From the NCBI GenBank assembly GCA_049454295.1, contig JBMTYG010000046.1:1-20328 (forward strand): a stretch of 20,328 nt of DNA. The letters are read 5' to 3'. The notes under the pieces are model-generated. The model searched no databases. It was given only the letters and a program-made list of their open reading frames with translations, and was not told the origin of the DNA. Below, piece after piece: positions 14,617-20,328 of this stretch. The stretch comes from UBA7803 sp049454295 (GTDB taxonomy: Bacteria; Pseudomonadota; Gammaproteobacteria; Pseudomonadales; Azotimanducaceae). The stretch's first letter is position 1; the number at the start of each line of letters is the position of its first letter. A program made the translations under genes and the position numbers.

Positions 14617-15669
14617 ATGCCGGTCTATGTCCTGCTCTTGCGCTATCACTCGAACGCGCTGCGTGCGGCCCACGATGATCCCAGCTCACTATTGAGAATC
14701 CACGCGGGGCTGGAGCGCTGGGAGTGTCGCGTTCACCAGAGCTTCGCGTTGCTCGGTGAATGGGATCAATGCACGATTTTCGAGGCGCCGGATAATTTTC
14801 GCGCGTATCGCGGCGTGCTCGAACAGGAATTCGGAACGACTGCCGACACGGAAATATTGCCCGCGGTGGATTTTGAACTCTTCAGTCGACTGGTCTCACA
14901 GGAGGCAGGCACTGAAGGCCCACATCCGTGGCAGACTCGGTGGTGGGCAAAGCTCGGGCGACTGGTCTGGCGTTGGCATGCCTACGGGCAGTGGGTACAC
15001 GAGGCCTGCCGCCCGCTCACGATCACCGGACGTGATCGGTTTGACGCCATTCAGGGCCCATGTATTGTGGTCGCAAACCACACGAGCCATCTCGATGCCC
15101 TGGTGCTGAATGCCGCGCTGCCATTCCGCATTCGTTACAACATCTATTCTGGGGCAGCGGCCGACCGCTGGTTCGTGAAGGGACGCAAAGAGCTAGTAAT
15201 GCAGCCCTGGTATCAGTCCCTCGCGATGGGCACCTTTCCCATTCAGCGTGGCGGGGGATCAAAAGCGCTTGAGTATCCGAGCTGGTTACTCGAGCAAGGC
15301 TGCAATCTACTGATTTTCCCAGAGGGCACCCGATCGACGAGCCGCAGCCTGGCAAAGTTTCGGCACGGGGTATCGATCCTCGCGCTTAAGCATCAGGTGC
15401 CCGTTGTTCCCGTGTTCCTGACGGGCCTCGCGGGACTGAGGCCCAAGGGCAGTCGCCAGATTCATCCAGGACCGGCGGGAGCTCATGTCTTGGAGCCGCT
15501 TTGCTTTCCTGAGAACACCTCAATCCCTGAAGCGACCCGGCGCATTTACGACGCAATGAATGAGATTCATCAGCGTGTCCTTTACGACGGTGATACCGCC
15601 GCGGTTCAGCCAGGGAAGATCTACACGGTTGGTCGACCGCTCTCGCGCCGCGAGCGGCCTATCGGATAA
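14617..15669 (+). CDS. GYD-like domain fused to PlsC-type acyltransferase
   Basis: A 350-residue fusion. Residues 3-93 align with the adjacent GYD protein along their whole length (VYVLLLRYHSNALR; LLGEWDQCTIFEAPDN; EILPAVDFELFSRLV), with GYD replaced by GEWD at 47-50. Residues 130-345 are a PlsC/LPLAT acyltransferase, which transfers acyl chains from acyl-CoA or acyl-ACP to glycerophosphate-type acceptors. Its motifs are NHTSHLD (154-160, catalytic His155 and Asp160), FPIQRG (207-212), FPEGTRS (234-240) and VPVVPVFLTG (261-270). No clear transmembrane helix is present; residues 105-130 are Trp-rich and may touch membrane. GGGAG precedes ATG 14617. The acceptor is unknown. I infer the GYD part modulates or senses something for the enzyme. 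Confidence 0.87.
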   Translation: MPVYVLLLRYHSNALRAAHDDPSSLLRIHAGLERWECRVHQSFALLGEWDQCTIFEAPDNFRAYRGVLEQEFGTTADTEILPAVDFELFSRLVSQEAGTEGPHPWQTRWWAKLGRLVWRWHAYGQWVHEACRPLTITGRDRFDAIQGPCIVVANHTSHLDALVLNAALPFRIRYNIYSGAAADRWFVKGRKELVMQPWYQSLAMGTFPIQRGGGSKALEYPSWLLEQGCNLLIFPEGTRSTSRSLAKFRHGVSILALKHQVPVVPVFLTGLAGLRPKGSRQIHPGPAGAHVLEPLCFPENTSIPEATRRIYDAMNEIHQRVLYDGDTAAVQPGKIYTVGRPLSRRERPIG

Positions 15670-15701
15670 GCGGACCTGTCGTTTGATTTGCTTTTGCTGG
15701 T

Positions 15702-16508
15702 CTAGGCCAGGGTTCCCTCAGCGAGCAATCGTTCGACAGCCGCTCCGACACCCCCTTCGTCGTTGCGCGAGGTTACCCAGGTCGCGGCCGCCGGGGTTCT
15801 GAGATCTGCTTGCCCCATGGCTACGGATGCTCCGGCTGCGCGAAACAGCTCGATGTCATTTTCTGCATCGCCGAACGCAACAACGGCGCTCGTGGGAATT
15901 CCAAGATGCTCGCACGCGTATCGCAACGCAGTGCCTTTGCTCGCAGAACCCGCAGTGAGCGTGAGAATGGTCTTCCCGGACGGACTTATGCTGTCGAAAA
16001 AGTGAACTTGATCGGCATACTTGGGTTTCAGTTCCTCGGTGATGCGGCGATAAACGACGCTGCCCTGGATATTGGCGACTCGCACTCGACCCACCTCAGC
16101 GGCTGGAAGCGCCGGAAGAAACGCCATTTCAGGATAGATGGCGGCCCCAGAGGGGGAACCCTCGAGCTTGACCAGCACCTGATCATCCACGGTGACGGTT
16201 GCCACGCAGCGTTCCGTATTGCAGATATCGAATAGGTCACGCGCAAAAGCCCCGGGGAGGCGCTGATCGAAAATATCCGTTCCAGTCTCAGGAAGATGAA
16301 CCTGCGCGCCCGAGCAGGCGATAACCGGACCATTAATGCCAATTTGAGCCTGTATCCGCGTGGCCATGGGCAGCCATCGCGCGGTGGCGATAATGATGCT
16401 GAAGCCAGCGTCCCGCGCTGCCCGCAACGCATTGATATTGCGTAGCGGAATCTCTTCACCCACGAGCAATGTGCCATCGAGGTCGATTGCGAGCGCGCGA
16501 AAAGCCAT
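15702..16508 (-). CDS. Cof-type HAD-family phosphatase
   Basis: A 268-residue haloacid-dehalogenase hydrolase of the Cof/type IIB group, which dephosphorylates sugar phosphates, flavin or pyridoxal phosphate. Motif I is DLDGT with nucleophile Asp9 and Asp11; motif II is IIATAR (Thr42); motif III Lys191 lies in SASKGTAL; motif IV is GDAENDIELF (213-222). A type II cap lies between motifs II and III, as expected. I start at ATG 16508 because the Cof core begins immediately there (MAFRALAIDLDGT) with GGGA upstream. The frame stays open to 16610, but those extra residues are unlike the family. It converges on the acyltransferase gene across 32 bases. Substrate not determinable. Confidence 0.9.
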   Translation of the reverse strand: MAFRALAIDLDGTLLVGEEIPLRNINALRAARDAGFSIIIATARWLPMATRIQAQIGINGPVIACSGAQVHLPETGTDIFDQRLPGAFARDLFDICNTERCVATVTVDDQVLVKLEGSPSGAAIYPEMAFLPALPAAEVGRVRVANIQGSVVYRRITEELKPKYADQVHFFDSISPSGKTILTLTAGSASKGTALRYACEHLGIPTSAVVAFGDAENDIELFRAAGASVAMGQADLRTPAAATWVTSRNDEGGVGAAVERLLAEGTLA

Positions 16509-16766
16509 AAGCATCCCAGGACAGTTGCACCAGCGCGAGATCTTACACTTTCGGGGATGATGTCGTTGGTATGTAATTATTTGTGACAGTTCTGTCTGAT
16601 GGGCGGCCAACAGTCATGCTCTGCTGCCGCGAGCATTTCCCATCGTTCGAACAAATTCACAAAATTCAGAGACCTACGGAGCTTATTCAAGATCCGGGAG
16701 AACGTTCTATCTAGGCATTATTCTTGCTTTAAAGACCTCTGCAGCGAATGATGCGAGGTAGTTGGT

Positions 16767-17003
16767 GTGTTGCGTCTCAAAAATACAGCTTCAAAGACAC
16801 GCCTGTACTTGTTCATGGGCGTTGCGTCAGTGTCGGCAGCGGCAACGGTCACCCACCCGTCATCGGATGCTCGAAGCGCGACGAGACCGGAGCCTTATGC
16901 GCTCGAGGCGCAAACCGCTCCCAGGCAGGGCTATCGAGCTGCGCGCGGCTGCCGCGGTCTGCCGGGTTCTGAAGCCACCCAGAACTGCATCATGCTCGCC
17001 TGA
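16767..17003 (+). CDS. Possible small exported protein (doubtful)
   Basis: A 78-residue frame starting GTG 16767 with GAGGT at 16755-16759. The first 27 residues, MLRLKNTASKTRLYLFMGVASVSAAAT, resemble a weak signal peptide (basic start, short hydrophobic run, Ala-rich end). The rest is Arg/Ala-rich with two Cys and no recognisable domain, and could equally be random reading of GC-rich DNA. It ends 45 bases before tRNA-Leu. Not recognised; more likely non-coding than not. Confidence 0.2.
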   Translation: MLRLKNTASKTRLYLFMGVASVSAAATVTHPSSDARSATRPEPYALEAQTAPRQGYRAARGCRGLPGSEATQNCIMLA

Positions 17004-17031
17004 CATCCGAGTCAACTGCCCGGGCGCAGGG

Positions 17032-17037
17032 TATCAT
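17032..17037 (+). promoter_or_regulatory. Probable -10 element of the tRNA-Leu(UAA) promoter
   Basis: TATCAT, in GGGTATCATTCGC, lies 12 bases before the tRNA 5' end. The spacing and flanks match those before tRNA-Cys (9151). The -35 region, near 17009-17016, is a poor match. Confidence 0.4.
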
Positions 17038-17048
17038 TCGCTGCAGAC

Positions 17049-17135
17049 GCCCGGATGGTGAAATCGGTAGACACAAGAGACTTAAAATCTCTCGGGGGAA
17101 ACCCCATGCGGGTTCGATTCCCGCTCCGGGCACCA
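17049..17135 (+). tRNA. tRNA-Leu (anticodon UAA)
   Basis: An 87-base class II tRNA with encoded CCA. Acceptor GCCCGGA (17049-17055) pairs with TCCGGGC (17125-17131); discriminator A; CCA at 17133-17135. Anticodon stem AGAGA/TCTCT encloses CTTAAAA, with TAA at 17083-17085. The long variable arm (GGGG/CCCC) and D-arm TGGTGAAATCGGTAGACA are typical of tRNA-Leu. It reads UUA and UUG. Confidence 0.97.
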
Positions 17136-17169
17136 TAATGCGAGCACTTGCGCTGGCGCTGCAGAGCGT

Positions 17170-18276
17170 TCAGGGAGTGCTGGCCAGTAAAGCCTGCGCC
17201 CGATACAGGCGAAACTTCAGCCGCACTCTCCAGTGTTTCAGTGATGGGGTCTCGAGACTCACACCCCAGTGCCGCCGATAGCGCCACTCGTAGAGAATTC
17301 CGAGACCGCGCGCGTCGACGTCTTCGACATTTGATAGATCGATGATCACTGAAGCCGCCGCGCCAACGCCACCTGTCACCTCGTCATGAATCCTTTCCGC
17401 GGCGTCCCCGGTCAACGAACCCCGGAGCACAACAGTCACCTGACCAGTAGCGTCTGCGTTGATCGCGGCACGTCCAACGGATCCCTGCGGTGACAATCGC
17501 CGGAGCAGGGCGAGTACCGGCCAGTACAGGAGTAGCAATCGGAGCAGGAAGACGCCATCTTTCGCATAGCGCTCCACAAGACGGGGCTCTTCCCGAATAC
17601 GCCAGATCCACTCGAGTCCGCTCGTACGCATCCAGGACGGAGCGCGGGACACCGTGCCGGCGGCAAAATTCACGACCGCCCCCAAATGGCTGATCACCAT
17701 ACCCGACAGTCGTTCGCGATTAGAGTCGATCCACGCCGTTCCCTTCCGCGCTCCGAGAGATACCACCAAAAGCTGCGGTCGGGCCTGTCTGATGTGATCG
17801 AGGGTTGCGGCATCACTCATAGCCTCGACACTGCCGAAACCTGGGGTCTGGGTACCCACGCAGCGCAGGCCTTTAGCGCTTTGATTGACATGGGCGCCGG
17901 CGGCTTGCGCAGCACCCGGAGGTCCGCCAAAGAAATACAAGTCAATCACTGAGCCGCTCGCGCCAAGCCTCCCGGCACGATCCTCGAGCAGTTCATCAAA
18001 GAGATCACTACCTGCCACTCGGTGGGGCAGTGAAAACCCGGCGACGCGCGCGAGCCACAGCAGGGGGGTGCCGTCGGCTAGCGACAGTTCACTGCGGAGA
18101 CAAGCATCGCGAAAGTCCGGGTCGTCCGCAGATTCGCGCAGGAAATTAAGGTTAGGGGTTATGAAGACCATGGACGCCCGAGAGAGCGCGGCAGATGAGA
18201 CCAGGGCGGCTGCTTCATCGAGACTTACCGGGTCTACCGGCAAACCGAAGAGCCAATGGACGCGTGAGTGATGCAA
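17170..18276 (-). CDS. WecG/TagA-family (GT26) glycosyltransferase fused to a STAS domain
   Basis: Residues 5-235 are a GT26 glycosyltransferase, the family that adds N-acetylmannosamine-type sugars to undecaprenyl-linked precursors of surface polysaccharides. Seen: PNLNFL (41-46), LADGTPLLWLAR (66-77, Asp68), RVAGSDL (86-92), FFGGPPG (115-121), LGARKGTAWI (174-183; usual form LGxPKQExW), and RAPSWMRTSGLEWIWRIREEP (start 211). Residues 242-258 are strongly hydrophobic and could dip into the membrane. Residues 278-362 form a STAS domain (VTVVLRGSLTG, VIIDLSNVEDVDARGLGIL); its loop reads DARG where SpoIIAA-like proteins have phosphorylatable Ser. The start is TTG 18276, limited by an in-frame upstream TGA. 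It stands alone between two tRNA-Leu genes, without other polysaccharide genes nearby. Confidence 0.87.
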   Translation of the reverse strand: MHHSRVHWLFGLPVDPVSLDEAAALVSSAALSRASMVFITPNLNFLRESADDPDFRDACLRSELSLADGTPLLWLARVAGFSLPHRVAGSDLFDELLEDRAGRLGASGSVIDLYFFGGPPGAAQAAGAHVNQSAKGLRCVGTQTPGFGSVEAMSDAATLDHIRQARPQLLVVSLGARKGTAWIDSNRERLSGMVISHLGAVVNFAAGTVSRAPSWMRTSGLEWIWRIREEPRLVERYAKDGVFLLRLLLLYWPVLALLRRLSPQGSVGRAAINADATGQVTVVLRGSLTGDAAERIHDEVTGGVGAAASVIIDLSNVEDVDARGLGILYEWRYRRHWGVSLETPSLKHWRVRLKFRLYRAQALLASTP

Positions 18277-18306
18277 TAGTCAATACTCGGCTAGTCTCCG
18301 CAGCGC

Positions 18307-18391
18307 TGGTGCCCAGGGCGGGACTCGAACCCGCACACCTCGCGGCACTGGAATCTAAATCCAGCTTGTCTACCAATTCCAACACCTGGGC
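18307..18391 (-). tRNA. tRNA-Leu (anticodon UAG)
   Basis: An 85-base class II tRNA on the minus strand, 5' end at 18391. Acceptor GCCCAGG pairs with CCTGGGC; discriminator A and encoded CCA (18307-18309). The anticodon stem CTGGA/TCCAG encloses TTTAGAT, giving TAG. The D-arm TTGGTAGACAAGC and T-loop GTTCGAGTC are standard. It reads CUN codons, chiefly CUA. Confidence 0.97.
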
Positions 18392-18532
18392 GGCGCGGCG
18401 GCAGCACACAGTTTAGCCCAGCCGCTCACAAAGCGTGAGTAACCCGATCTGTCCCATGAATACGCAGGAACGACAGGCGTGACGAGGCCATAACGCCTAT
18501 CGGCTGATTCCGTCCCTGCTCACCAGAATGCC

Positions 18533-18787
18533 TCAGTACTGCCTGAGCACGTAGCCGCGGCTCACCATGCATTCGCGGTACGCGGCGTAGGCGTCGCTCG
18601 ATACGCTAAAAACATCCGAGGTGCCTGTCTGCTCGCCCGCCGAGCGCTGACAATTGTGTTCATCGGATTGGTAACGGTTCGCGGACGCCTTTTCCGACTC
18701 CCAGTAGTGGGTGGCGCGCGCGACCTCAGTCGTGGCACAGCCCGCAGATGACAAGACAACCAGAGCAATAGCAATCGGCTTAAACAT
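18533..18787 (-). CDS. Small lipoprotein of unknown function
   Basis: An 84-residue predicted lipoprotein. The signal peptide MFKPIAIALVVLSSAGC ends in a lipobox with Cys17, so the mature form is lipid-anchored in the envelope. The mature part is about 68 residues, hydrophilic, with two further Cys: one in EHNCQRSAG and one in YRECMVSRGYVL near the C-terminus. The ECMxxRGY ending recurs in small Gammaproteobacterial lipoproteins of unknown role. ATG 18787 is preferred to TTG 18802 because GAGGA lies eight bases upstream and it removes a stray RKRR start. A 9-bp inverted repeat lies 35 bases upstream. No partner gene is obvious; the kinase gene is on the same strand, 231 bases upstream. Confidence 0.78.
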   Translation of the reverse strand: MFKPIAIALVVLSSAGCATTEVARATHYWESEKASANRYQSDEHNCQRSAGEQTGTSDVFSVSSDAYAAYRECMVSRGYVLRQY

Positions 18788-18821
18788 CCTTCTTTTCCTC
18801 AAATCTGGTCCGGCTCACCCT

Positions 18822-18850
18822 CTTGGAAAGTACGTCCCATGCTTTCCAAG
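18822..18850. repeat. Perfect 9-bp inverted repeat upstream of the lipoprotein gene
   Basis: CTTGGAAAG (18822-18830) and CTTTCCAAG (18842-18850) are perfect inverted arms with an 11-base centre; arm centres are 20 bp apart, about two helical turns. No T-run follows on either strand, so an operator is likelier than a terminator. The rest of the 18788-19018 gap shows nothing recognisable. Confidence 0.55.
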
Positions 18851-19018
18851 CCCTGACTCGACCGATGTCATACGTTTGTCATGAACATCGTGTAGGCGAT
18901 GCTACGCAGGTTTGGCGCGGTCTATCAATCGCGCCTGTCACATTGGGATGGTTGAGCCTCATAGGACAGCATCAATGCCCTTTGAAGATCGCAGTGAAGG
19001 GGCAGGGGGAAGCGAGAC

Positions 19019-20328
19019 CTATCCGCGCAGCGCAGACAGCTCCTCTAGCAAACCAACTAGCTCGTCCATTTGAAAGGGCTTGGAGAGTACACGATCAAAC
19101 AGCGAGCCGGATCGCGAGCCCGCGGTGCCCGAATCACTCGGAGCGCCCACAAGCGCGATCGGCAGATCCGGTCGCAGCTCTCGCAGCCGCGTAGTCAGAT
19201 CCACGCCGCTCAAGAGCGGCATCTGCTCAGCGGTCAAAACCGCAGTGACATGCGCATGATGCTGCTCAAGATAACGAAGCGCGGGAAGGCTTTCATTGAA
19301 CACCACGACTTCGTAACCCGCATCCCGGAGCGCTTCACTCATAAAGTTCGCGACTGACACTTCATCGTCGACGAGCACTACACGACCTGTCCGCTGCGCG
19401 TGCCCGCGCGCAGCGCCCGGATTCTCGGCAGCTGCGACTGAGTCAGTCGCAAAAGGGAACACGACCGAGAACCTAGCGCCATTTCCGGGCGATGAATCTA
19501 CGATGACGTGTCCCTCGTGCTCGTGAACCAGACGATTCACTAACCAAAGCCCGAGCCCAGTTCCCTTACCTGGAGCACGGGTGGTGAAATACATCTCGAA
19601 GAGCCGTGAACGCACATCGGGGTCAATTCCATGCCCCGAATCCTCGACCGTCAACACAACCTTCCGGCCTTCGATCAGCCTCCCACAGGCGGAGCAGACC
19701 CCATCCGGTTGCTCCTCTTTGAGCAACACGTCAATCCGGCCTGCCCCCCTATCAGCCAGTGCATCGCGCGCGTTCACGAGAAGATTGATTACGATTTGCT
19801 GTATCTGGACCGGGTCTGCGAAGACTGTACTGACCCTGCCAACCTGCTCGGTCCTGAGTTCCACCACGCCAGGAATGGCTGCACGCAGCATGCGCGAGAC
19901 ATCATCGATGGTGGCCGCCAGATCGATAGATCGCGGCGCTCCCCGGCTTGCTCGAGAAAAAGCCAGCATTTGCGCTATCAAATCGCGCGCGCGATAACCT
20001 GCGCTAATGACCTCATCGAGGCATGCGTCGACGCGCTGCTCCGGAAGTCGTGTTCGCGATCGGCGGACGAGCTCGGCGTAACCGACCATGCTCGCGAGAA
20101 TATTATTGAAATCATGGGCAATTCCGCCCGCAATCTGCCCGATAGCTTCCATTTTGCTCGCTTGCTGGAGCCGATTCTGCAGTTCGAGACGAGCTTCTTC
20201 CGAGATCCGCTGTGCTGTCACATCGCGAAGCGTGCCATAGATACCCACAAATCCCTGATCCTGACCCGTCACCGAAATCGGCGTGGTGGCGACCTCAAAG
20301 ATCCGTGCCTTACCTTCAAGGTCGAGCC
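19019..20328 (-). CDS. PAS-histidine kinase-receiver protein, 5' end outside window; receiver lacks phospho-Asp
   Basis: The frame is open to the window edge, where about 18 codons ending a PAS domain (ARIFEVATTPIS) precede GTG 20272; the true start lies outside. Numbering from that GTG: PAC end GIYGTLRDVTAQR (10-22), coiled linker, H-box GGIAHDFNNILA with His53, N-box INLLVNARDAL (Asn167), CxxC at Cys193/Cys196, G1 DSGHGID (211-217), ATP lid and G2 GKGTGLGLWLV (235-245). A receiver follows at 297-415 with acidic pair Asp302-Asp303 and Lys398, but the phosphorylation site reads LTAEQMP, with Ala348 in place of Asp. The kinase core is complete, so autophosphorylation is expected, while phosphotransfer to its own receiver is not. 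No separate response regulator is seen in the window. Confidence 0.9.
   Translation of the reverse strand, partial: LDLEGKARIFEVATTPISVTGQDQGFVGIYGTLRDVTAQRISEEARLELQNRLQQASKMEAIGQIAGGIAHDFNNILASMVGYAELVRRSRTRLPEQRVDACLDEVISAGYRARDLIAQMLAFSRASRGAPRSIDLAATIDDVSRMLRAAIPGVVELRTEQVGRVSTVFADPVQIQQIVINLLVNARDALADRGAGRIDVLLKEEQPDGVCSACGRLIEGRKVVLTVEDSGHGIDPDVRSRLFEMYFTTRAPGKGTGLGLWLVNRLVHEHEGHVIVDSSPGNGARFSVVFPFATDSVAAAENPGAARGHAQRTGRVVLVDDEVSVANFMSEALRDAGYEVVVFNESLPALRYLEQHHAHVTAVLTAEQMPLLSGVDLTTRLRELRPDLPIALVGAPSDSGTAGSRSGSLFDRVLSKPFQMDELVGLLEELSALRG

Larger units (their letters stand above)
16509..17048. other. 540-bp gene-poor spacer between HAD gene and tRNA-Leu
   Basis: No convincing gene. 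The first half (about 16560-16740) is visibly more AT-rich than its surroundings and contains the short dyad GACAG-TT-CTGTC (16585-16596). One weak small reading frame is listed separately. The end holds the tRNA promoter candidate (TATCAT, 17032-17037). The AT-rich stretch could be a promoter region, a small-RNA gene or decayed DNA; I cannot tell which. Confidence 0.6.

Noticed and set aside
16511..16610. Longer HAD phosphatase with a 34-residue N-terminal extension
   Set aside because: The extension is unlike the family and the conserved core begins at ATG 16508 with a plausible ribosome-binding site.
17012..17287. Minus-strand reading frame containing SGNRTRMGFPPRDFKSLVS
   Set aside because: This peptide is a well-known artefact from translating a tRNA-Leu gene on the wrong strand; the frame overlaps tRNA-Leu(UAA) exactly.
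18195..18416. Plus-strand frame with VPRAGLEPAHLAALESKSS
   Set aside because: It is the antisense translation of tRNA-Leu(UAG) running into the end of the glycosyltransferase gene.
18425..18439. CTCAC/GTGAG inverted repeat upstream of tRNA-Leu(UAG)
   Set aside because: Five-bp arms are expected many times by chance and there is no T-run or promoter evidence tied to it.

Overview
The window looks like chromosomal DNA of a Gammaproteobacterium, moderately GC-rich by eye. The main evidence is gene order: lon-hupB-ppiD (the end of the usual clpP-clpX-lon-hupB-ppiD block), then mltD opposite a YafS-type methyltransferase followed by rnhA-dnaQ, as in Escherichia and relatives. I cannot place it below class from sequence alone. 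No integrase, transposase, CRISPR array or phage gene was seen.

Layout. (1) 1-3729, proteostasis and nucleoid: the C-terminal half of Lon, the HU beta subunit with its own sigma70-like promoter and a rho-independent terminator, and the membrane-anchored periplasmic folding factor PpiD. (2) 3749-7233: the lipoprotein murein transglycosylase MltD (minus strand), then a divergent methyltransferase-rnhA-dnaQ run. rnhA and dnaQ overlap by 4 bp. A cluster of inverted half-sites lies in the 54-bp divergent gap. (3) 7293-9043: NudC (NADH pyrophosphatase / NAD-cap remover), translationally coupled to a PPOX-fold flavin-binding-type protein, with a small SCP2-like lipid-carrier protein on the other strand. 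(4) tRNA-Cys(GCA), then an alpha/beta hydrolase. (5) 10078-13044, a polyhydroxyalkanoate (PHA) locus: the repressor PhaR diverges from a phasin-class I PHA synthase operon, and the gap between them carries palindromes and a 16-bp-period repeat. (6) 13146-16508: a zinc-dependent MDR alcohol dehydrogenase, a GYD-domain protein, an unusual GYD-acyltransferase fusion and a Cof-type HAD phosphatase. (7) 16509-18391: a 540-bp gene-poor spacer, then tRNA-Leu(UAA) and tRNA-Leu(UAG) in opposite orientations on either side of a GT26 glycosyltransferase-STAS fusion. (8) 18533-20328: a small lipoprotein and a PAS-histidine kinase-receiver protein, cut by the window end, whose receiver has Ala where the phosphorylated Asp belongs.

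How the genes may work together: regions 1-3 are housekeeping. Region 5 is a self-contained carbon-storage module (granule coat, polymerase, repressor) without its precursor genes phaA/phaB. Regions 6-8 hold the less familiar architectures: the GYD-PlsC fusion next to a free-standing GYD paralogue, the GT26-STAS fusion with a degenerate STAS loop, and the kinase with a pseudo-receiver. I see no convincing wholly new defence or mobile system. The best candidates for undescribed biology are these three fusions or degenerate proteins, the apparent dual translation start of the phasin, and the operator-like DNA in the phaR-phasin gap.
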